NCBI GenBank assembly: GCA_027459745.1
Contig: DAIDHL010000001.1
Coordinates: forward strand, 232,290 to 265,673
Length of the DNA stretch: 33,384 nt
DNA from: Candidatus Levyibacteriota bacterium
GTDB taxonomy: Bacteria; Patescibacteriota; Microgenomatia; Levybacterales; UBA12049
Reading direction: 5' to 3'
Shown here: one piece after another, positions 1 through 7,290 of the stretch
How the letters are laid out: each line of letters starts with the position of its first letter
Position numbering within the stretch: the first letter of the stretch is position 1
The notes under the pieces: model-generated
Told to the model about the DNA's origin: nothing
Database searches by the model: none
The model's input: only the letters and a program-made list of their open reading frames with translations
Position numbers and translations under genes: made by a program

Positions 1-1341
1 GAGAGGAGCTGGCAACTCTTTTGAATAGAGCTTTACAATATTTTCTGTTTGGGTGACTGAGGAGAAGGGAAAGTGGTAGAGATCTGCTACTTCTGAGACA
101 GAGAGAATTGATGTGCTTTTGTTGCTTACTAGTGATAGGAGTCGTTTTCGAAATACAAAATCACGAATTTGTTGCATCACAATTGGTGGAAAATTCATTT
201 TTGGCTGGAGTGATTGATATTGTGGAACCGCAAACGGTTCAAATGCTGCTCTCAGACCATCTAATCTGACTTGCAACTCTTCTTTCGAAGCAACTGATAC
301 CAATACTCTGATTGTTGCTTCAAAAAGTGGTTGGTCAACTTTTGCCTGTACTGACTTGATGAGTTCTTCTTCAAATGAAGATAATTGTCGAACTGGTTTT
401 ATTCGACTCATTTTTAATTGCTGTTGGTATTGTTGTTGCATCGCAAAATTGTTGTTGTACATCGCCGTACTGGTACTGCCATGAAAGAGTTCTGAGATTG
501 CCCATTGTAACTCCTGTCCAACCTTATTTAAAACGAACCCCAATGTCCTCAAAGAGAACAGCAATACTTTCATGCCACCTGACGGCTGATAGGTATCCAA
601 ATAGGCGAGGACATCTTCGTTGCGAAGAATCATATTTGCAATTTTTCGTGCTTCAGCTATTTTTGTTGGTGAAAGTACTATCTGCATTGAGACAAGCTCA
701 TTCGGTCGCAATTGCGTCATCATGCCGGTAATATATGCCACAGGATCATGTTGGGAAAGCATATTCTGTTTCTCAAGGGGATATGCAAACCGACTACTCA
801 ACGTAAACTCGATTACTTTTGAAAATATATTTTCCCCTTGATTCTTTTGTAGTAAATATTCAGCAGCTTCTACTACTTTGGTATTAGGGAGATAGGACAT
901 GATCTTTCTTTTCATGTTTTCCTTTTGCTCTGGGTTCGTATGAATGAAGTACTTAATACCACTGCCGCGAGTTGAAGCAATTTCAAATGAGAATACAGGC
1001 TTTTTCCCAAATAGCCAGTTCCTCAATCTATTGCCTGATCGTGAATTGTGAATAACAGAAAACAATTGCTCAGTGGTATATGCAGATTTTTGGGTAATTG
1101 CTGGTGGGGTTATTTCCAACAATATGGCGTTTTGTTTGAAATTATTACGGAAAATAAAAACTTTATGGATAATGTATGCGAGAATAGAGACAAACACTAA
1201 GAATTCTATTGTCGGCGCAAGCAAATGTGTATGTTGTTGCCGAGAGCTTAGCGACTGAAACTCATGCTGCACATACAGAAGGGGCGTGTGTATTATATGA
1301 TCGAAACGTAAATTATTGATGACTTCCTGCGTTTGTGTCAT
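1..1341 (-). CDS. VirB4/DUF87-type conjugative-transfer ATPase-like protein, N-terminal part (partial, runs off left edge)
   Basis: Manual reverse translation from ATG (complement 1339-1341) stays open to position 1 (447 codons): MTQTQEVINNLRFDHIIHTPLLYVQHEFQSLSSRQQHTHLLAPTIEFLVFVSILAYIIHK...FSFEIASTRGSGIKYFIHTNPEQKENMKRKIMSYLPNTKVVEAAEYL...VSEVADLYHFPFSSVTQTENIVKLYSKELPAPL. Pattern resembles the N-terminal region of CPR T4SS-type ATPases; no ATPase motif is inside the window. Confidence 0.7.
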   Translation of the reverse strand, partial: MTQTQEVINNLRFDHIIHTPLLYVQHEFQSLSSRQQHTHLLAPTIEFLVFVSILAYIIHKVFIFRNNFKQNAILLEITPPAITQKSAYTTEQLFSVIHNSRSGNRLRNWLFGKKPVFSFEIASTRGSGIKYFIHTNPEQKENMKRKIMSYLPNTKVVEAAEYLLQKNQGENIFSKVIEFTLSSRFAYPLEKQNMLSQHDPVAYITGMMTQLRPNELVSMQIVLSPTKIAEARKIANMILRNEDVLAYLDTYQPSGGMKVLLFSLRTLGFVLNKVGQELQWAISELFHGSTSTAMYNNNFAMQQQYQQQLKMSRIKPVRQLSSFEEELIKSVQAKVDQPLFEATIRVLVSVASKEELQVRLDGLRAAFEPFAVPQYQSLQPKMNFPPIVMQQIRDFVFRKRLLSLVSNKSTSILSVSEVADLYHFPFSSVTQTENIVKLYSKELPAPL

Positions 1342-1451
1342 AAAGCTCAGGCAGGAAAATTATTGTTGGTTAGTATAGCATACCTGGATAAAGCACAGCA
1401 ATTTGAGCTATTGACATCTTGTTTTCAATAGTGATGTCGAAAAGTAGAAAA

Positions 1452-1676
1452 TTAGAAAGGAACTATCTGTGATCCTTTTATATTTAACGTCTTCGCAAGA
1501 CTCTTTAAGGTTGCAAGAGAAGGTTGTTCTTCTCCTCGCTCAATACGGGCATAATAGCTCGTTGTGATTCCACTTTTCGTAGCTACTTCTTCTTGCGTAA
1601 GTTTTTTTTGTTCTCGAGCTTCACGGAGTCGTTTGCCAAGTTCTATTTTACTTTTTGTATCAAGATTTAAATTCAT
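1452..1676 (-). CDS. XRE-family HTH transcriptional regulator
   Basis: LGKRLREAREQKKLTQEEVATKSGITTSYYARIERGEEQPSLATLKSLAKTL is a canonical HTH_3/XRE pattern; start taken at internal Met (MNLNLD). Confidence 0.9.
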   Translation of the reverse strand: MNLNLDTKSKIELGKRLREAREQKKLTQEEVATKSGITTSYYARIERGEEQPSLATLKSLAKTLNIKGSQIVPF

Positions 1677-1741
1677 ATCTAGAGTATACACGATTTACCT
1701 ATCTAATGGCAAAAATGTGCTCAAAATAGCCTTTCTACCAC

Positions 1742-1788
1742 TTGACAACTGTACCTGTAGCGACATATACTATACCCACAGGTTACAG
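1742..1788 (+). promoter_or_regulatory. Sigma70-like promoter with operator dyad ahead of the small ORF/recombinase operon
   Basis: TTGACA (1742-1747), 18-bp spacer, TATACT (1766-1771); inverted repeat CTGTACCTGT (1749-1758)/ACAGGTTACAG (1778-1788) brackets the -10. Divergent from the XRE gene. Confidence 0.7.
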
Positions 1789-1795
1789 GAAATAT

Positions 1796-1972
1796 ATGGT
1801 AAGTCAGCAAGATCTTATTAAGTTCAAACAGCTTTACTATTTAAAATACCACATTCACCTTACAGATCAAGAGGCAATGAAACAAGCGACAGCGTTCCTC
1901 AACCTTATGCAAGTCATCCTAAGCCCAACAAAGAAAAAACAACAACCTCAATATGAAAACACGAACGCTTGA
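1796..1972 (+). CDS. Small protein upstream of LSR (candidate recombination directionality or accessory factor)
   Basis: 58 aa MVSQQDLIKFKQLYYLKYHIHLTDQEAMKQATAFLNLMQVILSPTKKKQQPQYENTNA; AGGA upstream of ATG 1796; 3' end overlaps the recombinase start (1953). Confidence 0.65.
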   Translation: MVSQQDLIKFKQLYYLKYHIHLTDQEAMKQATAFLNLMQVILSPTKKKQQPQYENTNA

Positions 1973-3605
1973 AGATTTATCATTACAACCAGTGCCCGTT
2001 TTTCACCGCTATGTTATTTATTGTCGGAAAAGTAGTGAATCAGATGAACGACAGGTACAATCTCTGGGTGACCAAACTAGTACCCTCCTACCATTTATTG
2101 AACAAAAGGGTCTAACAGTTGTTGGTGAACCATTACAAGAATCAAAATCAGCAAAGTCGCCTGGTCGACCAATGTTTAATCAGATGGTTGATACTATTGA
2201 AGAGGGGAGAGCCAATGGTATTATTCTCCTTAATCCCTCACGACTTTCTCGAAATACTGTTGATACAGGCAGAATTATTTTCTTAATGGATCAAGGAAAA
2301 CTCGAAGAAGTTGTAACACCTTACCAGACATTTAAAAATAACCCTTATGATAAATTCATGCTTAACTTACTTTGTACACAAGCGAAGTTGGAAAACGATA
2401 ATAAAAGCGTTAATGTAACTGATTCTATGCGAATGAAAGCAGAACGGGGGGATTATCCTGGCAAAGCGCGACCTGGGTTTATCAATAATCATTCGAAGAA
2501 TCAAGGTCAACGAGATATATCAGCACACCCTGTCTATTTCTCTCTAATGCGCCAATTAATTGATTATGCCCTAACTGGCAATTATAGTGTCGAAGCGTTA
2601 GTAAAAAAAGCAGGAGAGTTAGGTATACGAACCTATACAGGCAAAATCATTGGGAAAAGCTCACTGCACCGCTACTTACGTGATCCTTTTTATATTGGTA
2701 AATTTATCTATAAGGGTAAACTTTACAACGGCAATCATCCTCCACTAATGACTGAAGAAGAGTTTTTCTTATTGCAAGATATTCTTGATGGGAAAGGTCG
2801 AGGGAAAATACAGAAACACAGCTTTCCTTTTAATGAGTTGATCAAGTGCGGAGAATGTTCATATTGTATAACAGGAGAAACGCACACAAAGCAGTACAAA
2901 AATGGTACCTCGCAAGCATTTACCTATTATCGTTGCACAAAGAAAAGTAAGACACTCAAATGCTCTCAGCCATACGTTGCAGCAAAAAAACTGGAGAAAC
3001 AAATTATTGAAGAATTAGCTTGTTTAGAGCTAGATAAAGAATTTGCAGCATGGGCATTCGAAGCCTTAGAAGATGTCATTGGACAAGAACAACATGTGAA
3101 CGTAGATAAACAATCAGCTTTACAAACGGCACTTGATGGGGTAAATAAGCGAATGAACAATTTAGTTGAATTAAAAATATCACCGAATAACTCCGATGGC
3201 AGCTTACTTTCTGAGGAGGAATTCTCCGAGCGAAAAAGAACACTAATGAGAGAAAAAGAGAAACTTACAGAACAGCTTAAAAATATGAGCACCGAAAATA
3301 CAGACTGGGGGAGTATCGCGAGAGATAGTTTTGACTTTGGTTTGACAGCCTGCAAAAAGTTTGTTGAAGGCTATGATAATGATAGAAAAATGATCGTAAA
3401 GACCATCGGCTCGAAACTGATCTTACTGTATCAAAAATTAGACATCCAGCCTCAATTTCTCTTTCTCAAGTACAAAGAAGGTATAAAACGAACAAAAAAA
3501 GAAATTGCTCGGGTCGTACCTACGAATAGCCTGTCAGATCAATCTAATCTGCAATCTTCTGTAAAAAGTTTCATATGGTACCGCGTACGGGAGTCGAACC
3601 CGTGA
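1953..3605 (+). CDS. Large serine recombinase (resolvase N-terminus, recombinase domain, zinc ribbon, coiled coil)
   Basis: YVIYCRKSSESDERQVQSLGDQ, NPSRLSRNTVDTG, KCGECSYCITGET...YYRCTKKSKTLKCSQPYV zinc ribbon. C-terminus ...WYRVRESNP* is encoded within tRNA-Glu antisense. Confidence 0.95.
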   Translation: MKTRTLEDLSLQPVPVFHRYVIYCRKSSESDERQVQSLGDQTSTLLPFIEQKGLTVVGEPLQESKSAKSPGRPMFNQMVDTIEEGRANGIILLNPSRLSRNTVDTGRIIFLMDQGKLEEVVTPYQTFKNNPYDKFMLNLLCTQAKLENDNKSVNVTDSMRMKAERGDYPGKARPGFINNHSKNQGQRDISAHPVYFSLMRQLIDYALTGNYSVEALVKKAGELGIRTYTGKIIGKSSLHRYLRDPFYIGKFIYKGKLYNGNHPPLMTEEEFFLLQDILDGKGRGKIQKHSFPFNELIKCGECSYCITGETHTKQYKNGTSQAFTYYRCTKKSKTLKCSQPYVAAKKLEKQIIEELACLELDKEFAAWAFEALEDVIGQEQHVNVDKQSALQTALDGVNKRMNNLVELKISPNNSDGSLLSEEEFSERKRTLMREKEKLTEQLKNMSTENTDWGSIARDSFDFGLTACKKFVEGYDNDRKMIVKTIGSKLILLYQKLDIQPQFLFLKYKEGIKRTKKEIARVVPTNSLSDQSNLQSSVKSFIWYRVRESNP

Positions 3606-3652
3606 TTTCCGGGATGAAAGCCCAGCGTCCTAGGCCACTAGACGAACGCGGC
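3579..3652 (-). tRNA. tRNA-Glu (anticodon UUC)
   Basis: Reverse complement GCCGCGTTCGTCTAGTGGCCTAGGACGCTGGGCTTTCATCCCGGAAATCACGGGTTCGACTCCCGTACGCGGTA folds as a cloverleaf; anticodon loop CTTTCAT; CCA not encoded. Confidence 0.95.
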
Positions 3653-3747
3653 TGGTACTTGAAAGTCACAACTAACTTCCATATTATAGCAAAAAAACCC
3701 TGATTATTCTTGATATAATACCAAAAGAGGAAAACAGAGAGAATAAA

Positions 3748-4428
3748 CTATTTAAATTTCTTATAAAGACTCTCTAGTATATCAGCGGCCACTTCTTTAC
3801 CACCAAGACCAAAAGCAATGCCTCCAGCCAAGGCTACCATAGCAACAAAACCTGTAAAAAGTATTCTAATTAAATCTTGAGCTACACCGAGTTGATTGAG
3901 TACTGCTAATAATACAAATACTGTAATTGCCCATTTAGCAGATGTAGCTATACCTCGTGAGATGCCCGTTGATAACTGTCGAGTAGATGCCAAAATAATA
4001 TCATAGGCTAGACGTGCGAAAATGAGGCCAACTATTCCGATTATTGCAGCAACAAAGACATTTGGTAAGTAAAAAAGAAATTGATTCAGAACAGTTACGA
4101 TCTGTGGCATTTGCCATACTTCAGCTGTGGGTATTAAGAACAGAATAATTACAAACCAGCGAATGATTTCGGCAATTATATTGCTCCAACTAAATTCTTT
4201 TTTAGCCTCAGGAATGCCATATTTTTGTAAATATGCCTCTATTTTAAGAGACATCAAAATTTCATAACAAATTCTTCGTAAAACAGACCCCAAAAGAACA
4301 CCTATTAGCAAGAGAATTAATCCTGCGATGAAGTTAGGTATAAAGGCAATTGTAGCCATGAGACCCTTATTTAAGGAAAGTAAGACTGTATTACCGATAT
4401 TATTTGAGGTTGGGTTCAAGGGAGACAT
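3748..4428 (-). CDS. Membrane protein with conserved TM-helix repeats (mechanosensitive-channel/MscS-like family)
   Basis: Multiple TM segments; IPNFIAGLILLLIGVLLGSVLRRI and LAGGIAFGLGGKEVAADILESLYK pattern. Met at 4428 preferred over the TTG at 4473. Confidence 0.75.
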   Translation of the reverse strand: MSPLNPTSNNIGNTVLLSLNKGLMATIAFIPNFIAGLILLLIGVLLGSVLRRICYEILMSLKIEAYLQKYGIPEAKKEFSWSNIIAEIIRWFVIILFLIPTAEVWQMPQIVTVLNQFLFYLPNVFVAAIIGIVGLIFARLAYDIILASTRQLSTGISRGIATSAKWAITVFVLLAVLNQLGVAQDLIRILFTGFVAMVALAGGIAFGLGGKEVAADILESLYKKFK

Positions 4429-4469
4429 ATTTAAATATACCTTTAGTTTAAGCAGAAGACCTTTGCTTG

Positions 4470-6122
4470 TCAATATACAGCCTTGTTGGTATAATTATTT
4501 GTGCTCGTCTCAAAGTTGGCTAACTTTTTGATCGTGCGGCCCGATAGCTCAGCGGTAGAGCAGGAGCCTTTTAAGCTCTTGGTCCTCGGTTCGAATCCGA
4601 GTCGGGTCACTAAATTGAAATTTGGGTTCTCCATTGCTTGGATTAGCTCGAAACTGCGAGCCATTCCTACGGTTCGAATTTTATGATTCTTTACAAGTAA
4701 GCCTTCTGGAAATATCTCCTTTTGAAGTGCTTGTTGCTGGGTTAATTCCATATTTAGCCATAATTTATCTACGTTTAAGAGAAAGTTTGAAGTAAAGTTC
4801 TTAATTGATTCAGTATTGTACTGCTCAATTCGTATATCAGAGCGCTCTATTCTAAGGATAGCTATATCTTTTCTAGCTTCTTCTGCTCGTGTTTTAGCCT
4901 CATCATCAGTAAGGATACCTTTAGCGTTACCTTCGGAAATAGAAGTTATTTTATTTTCAAGACTTTGGATTTGAACGTCCAATATTTCTGCTTCCTTTCT
5001 TCTATGTTCAATACTTTCATTCCATTCATCAAAAACTAATTGGTTAAATAATTTTAGTACGCGTTCTGTGGGTCTAATTGATGACAGCAAGCTTAAAAAT
5101 TCATTATGCGCTTCTTCAACGTCAATTCTTTCATTTACTTTACAAGTTTTCTCATGACATTCGTAATAATAGTAATGTTTGTTTCTTCCTTTGGGATTGC
5201 TCGAAGTCATTACCTTCAAACAACTTGAACACCTTAAAGTTTCTTTTAGTGGATAAAGTTTGCTGTCTTGAGTTTTATATTTTCTTTTTGATTGGAAAAC
5301 GTTCATATAAGCTCGTTCCCATGTGTTCTTATCAATAAGGGCTGTATGTAATCCCTCCGCGTACTCTTTCCACTTGGGAGCATACATATACCCATAATAA
5401 AAGGTATCACTTATTATGTGTGTAATCAACTTGCCTGTAGCAGGCCTACCATAAACTTGTTCAAATCCCAAACTATTAAGATATTTTGCTAAATTTTTCT
5501 TACTTGTTGGTAACTTAGAGGCTTCTATAAACATTGTTCTAAGCATCTTGCTCAGTTTTTTGTCTAATATTGGCGGTTTTCCTTTATTTTGTTCTCTTGT
5601 AGTAAATGGGCGTTTATATCCAATATGTGGTTTCCAAGGCCAAAGTCCATTTCTAAACATTGTTTGCATATTATCTTTAACACGTTCTCCTTTAAGATTG
5701 TTGTCAAGCTCTCCTAATGCCATTAGGATTGTTCGCATTGCTTTACCCATTGGATTTTGTTCTGTAATTTCTGTAGCTGGTAGTACAGATATCCCATACT
5801 TTGCTAGAAGTGAAATTGCTACTAGTCCTTCCTCAACATTTCTTGTCCACCTATCCATTTTATAAACAATTACCGATGAAATTTTATTTTTTTTGATAGT
5901 ACAGTATTCAAGCAGTCGCCTCATCTCCGGGCGAGTATTCACATGTTTGGCAGAAATACCTTTGTCACGGAAAATTTCCACAATATCGTATCCGTTGTTT
6001 TCCGCAAATGCTTGACAAGTTTTAGCCTGAGTTTCTAGGCTATTATTATCAATTTGGCTAGGGTCAGAAACACGGATATAAATTACTGCTTTACGTCTTA
6101 GCGTTGTTTGTGTTGCTTCCAT
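4470..6122 (-). CDS. Large serine recombinase whose C-terminal tail is read antisense through tRNA-Lys
   Basis: AVIYIRVSDPSQIDNNSLETQAKTCQ, VYKMDRWTRNVEEGL, LRCSSCLKVMTSSNPKGRNKHYYYYECHEKTCKV; tail NLVTRLGFEPRTKSLKGSCSTAELSGR is antisense tRNA-Lys. Confidence 0.95.
   Translation of the reverse strand: MEATQTTLRRKAVIYIRVSDPSQIDNNSLETQAKTCQAFAENNGYDIVEIFRDKGISAKHVNTRPEMRRLLEYCTIKKNKISSVIVYKMDRWTRNVEEGLVAISLLAKYGISVLPATEITEQNPMGKAMRTILMALGELDNNLKGERVKDNMQTMFRNGLWPWKPHIGYKRPFTTREQNKGKPPILDKKLSKMLRTMFIEASKLPTSKKNLAKYLNSLGFEQVYGRPATGKLITHIISDTFYYGYMYAPKWKEYAEGLHTALIDKNTWERAYMNVFQSKRKYKTQDSKLYPLKETLRCSSCLKVMTSSNPKGRNKHYYYYECHEKTCKVNERIDVEEAHNEFLSLLSSIRPTERVLKLFNQLVFDEWNESIEHRRKEAEILDVQIQSLENKITSISEGNAKGILTDDEAKTRAEEARKDIAILRIERSDIRIEQYNTESIKNFTSNFLLNVDKLWLNMELTQQQALQKEIFPEGLLVKNHKIRTVGMARSFELIQAMENPNFNLVTRLGFEPRTKSLKGSCSTAELSGRTIKKLANFETSTNNYTNKAVY
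4538..4609 (+). tRNA. tRNA-Lys (anticodon UUU)
   Basis: GGCCCGATAGCTCAGCGGTAGAGCAGGAGCCTTTTAAGCTCTTGGTCCTCGGTTCGAATCCGAGTCGGGTCA; anticodon loop CTTTTAA; acceptor GGCCCGA/TCGGGTC. Confidence 0.95.
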
Positions 6123-6288
6123 GGTTACCTTGAGTATAGTTTCTTGTAGTGTTTCTTAGTAGACTTGAGAAAAAAATTGACTTTAACAGTTCGGCTGCTC
6201 TAATTTCCACTTTAAGTTCTTCATCAGAAACATTGTCTGCTGATTTCCCAAGTATTTTCCTAGCACGTTTTAAGGTTAAGTTTTGCAT
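6091..6288 (-). CDS. Small protein upstream of LSR (candidate recombination directionality or accessory factor)
   Basis: MQNLTLKRARKILGKSADNVSDEELKVEIRAAELLKSIFF...; overlaps the recombinase start by about 32 bp, same position as ORF 1796-1972. Confidence 0.65.
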   Translation of the reverse strand: MQNLTLKRARKILGKSADNVSDEELKVEIRAAELLKSIFFSSLLRNTTRNYTQGNHGSNTNNAKT

Positions 6289-6290
6289 AA

Positions 6291-6333
6291 TTTCTCAACA
6301 AAAAAACAGCCTCTTCGGCTGCTCGTTGAGAAA
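6291..6333 (-). terminator. Intrinsic terminator nested in an outer 9-bp stem (attenuator-like leader of the LSR operon)
   Basis: Minus strand TTTCTCAAC-GAG-CAGCC-GAAGA-GGCTG-TTTTTTT-GTTGAGAAA ending 2 nt before ATG 6288. Confidence 0.7.
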
Positions 6334-6343
6334 CTAAAAAAGA

Positions 6344-6458
6344 CTCAAACAATCGAACAACCAAATAAGCATATATTTATATTAATGTTTATATAAATTT
6401 ATATATTTATGCTTATGATTGTCCCATTTATTTGAGCCTTCGCTCTCCTAATTAGGAG
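6344..6458. repeat. Cluster of dyad symmetries between resolvase and LSR operon
   Basis: CTCAAA/TTTGAG (6344-6349/6431-6436), ACAATC/GATTGT (6349-6354/6417-6422), ATAAGCATA/TATGCTTAT (6365-6373/6408-6416), perfect 14-bp palindrome CTCCTAATTAGGAG (6445-6458). Confidence 0.7.
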
Positions 6459-6487
6459 TCATCTATAAATTACCACAATGAAGTAAT

Positions 6488-7147
6488 TCACGCAACAGGA
6501 AGATTATTTATAGGTTTAACATCATGAGTTTGTAGCCAATGATGAAGATTTGCGGGCGTTGTATTATAACGTTTTGCGACAAACTCTTTGGTTGAGCCAT
6601 TTTTAAGGAGTGCAAAAATCTCTATAGAATATGGGTCTAGTTTTGACTTACCAATTTTTCCAGCTGGGCGCCCAAGTTTTACACCTTGGAGCTTCCGCGC
6701 GTACAAAGCCTCGCGGGTTCTTGAAGCGATAAGGTCTCTCTCAACCTCTGAAGCAAGACTAAAACAAAAGGCAATCATTTTAGATTGCAGTGAATTATCT
6801 AAAACCCAGTTGCCTTTAACTGAATATACGCATATTCCTTTTTGTGTCGCAATTGAAAGCAACTCCATGACCTCTAGCATGTTGCGAGCCAATCGTGAAA
6901 GCTCTGAAACAATGAGAGCATCTCCTTTTTGCATAATATCAATTATTTCTCCGATTTTACGTTTTCTCCACTGAACTGTGCCTGACATTTGTTCAGAAAT
7001 AAATTGGACATGTCCTAAATGTTTTGTGTTTGCTAGTTCTAAAATTGCTGCTTTATTTTTTTCTAAATCTTGTAATGCAGTTGAAACCCGTAGATAAGCG
7101 TATGTTTGATGTATATGATTAGATTGCTGATTTAATGAAAACGTCAT
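6488..7147 (-). CDS. Small serine recombinase (resolvase/invertase family)
   Basis: TYAYLRVSTALQDLEKNKAAIL, ALIVSELSRLARNMLEVMELL, SKMIAFCFSLASEVERDLIASRTREALYARKLQGVKLGRPAG; start chosen at MTFSLNQQ. Confidence 0.93.
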   Translation of the reverse strand: MTFSLNQQSNHIHQTYAYLRVSTALQDLEKNKAAILELANTKHLGHVQFISEQMSGTVQWRKRKIGEIIDIMQKGDALIVSELSRLARNMLEVMELLSIATQKGICVYSVKGNWVLDNSLQSKMIAFCFSLASEVERDLIASRTREALYARKLQGVKLGRPAGKIGKSKLDPYSIEIFALLKNGSTKEFVAKRYNTTPANLHHWLQTHDVKPINNLPVA

Positions 7148-7290
7148 GTTAATAATTTTATTATATGAAATCCTATAATAAATGCAAGCCTTTTCTTTAT
7201 ATGAAAGTGAATAATTAAAAGGAACGTTTATACTTAATAAGGTATAGTTTAAGATTAACAATATTTTTAGATAGGAGTATAATGCTGTGA

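Larger units (their letters stand above)
1..3590. mobile_element. Right-end portion of an integrative element inserted at the 3' end of tRNA-Glu
   Basis: XRE regulator, LSR and transfer-ATPase-like gene abut the 3' end of tRNA-Glu; left boundary lies outside the window. Confidence 0.7.

Noticed and set aside
961-985. CTGCCGCGAGTTGAAGC as a left att copy of the tRNA-Glu 3' end
   Set aside because: Match to ACCGCGTACGGGAGTCGAA is too poor and lies inside the off-edge CDS; the left end is more likely outside the window.
375-1258. Plus-strand ORFs 375-731, 620-841, 1073-1258
   Set aside because: Antisense to a continuous 447-codon minus-strand ORF with protein-like composition; no SD or recognisable domains.
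2966-3355. Minus-strand ORF inside the element 1 recombinase
   Set aside because: Ser/Phe-rich antisense shadow of a coiled-coil coding region.
4501-4686. Plus-strand ORF 4501-4686
   Set aside because: Spans the tRNA-Lys gene; the tRNA explains the sequence.
5078-5865. Plus-strand ORFs antisense to the element 2 recombinase
   Set aside because: Shadow frames opposite a clear recombinase CDS.
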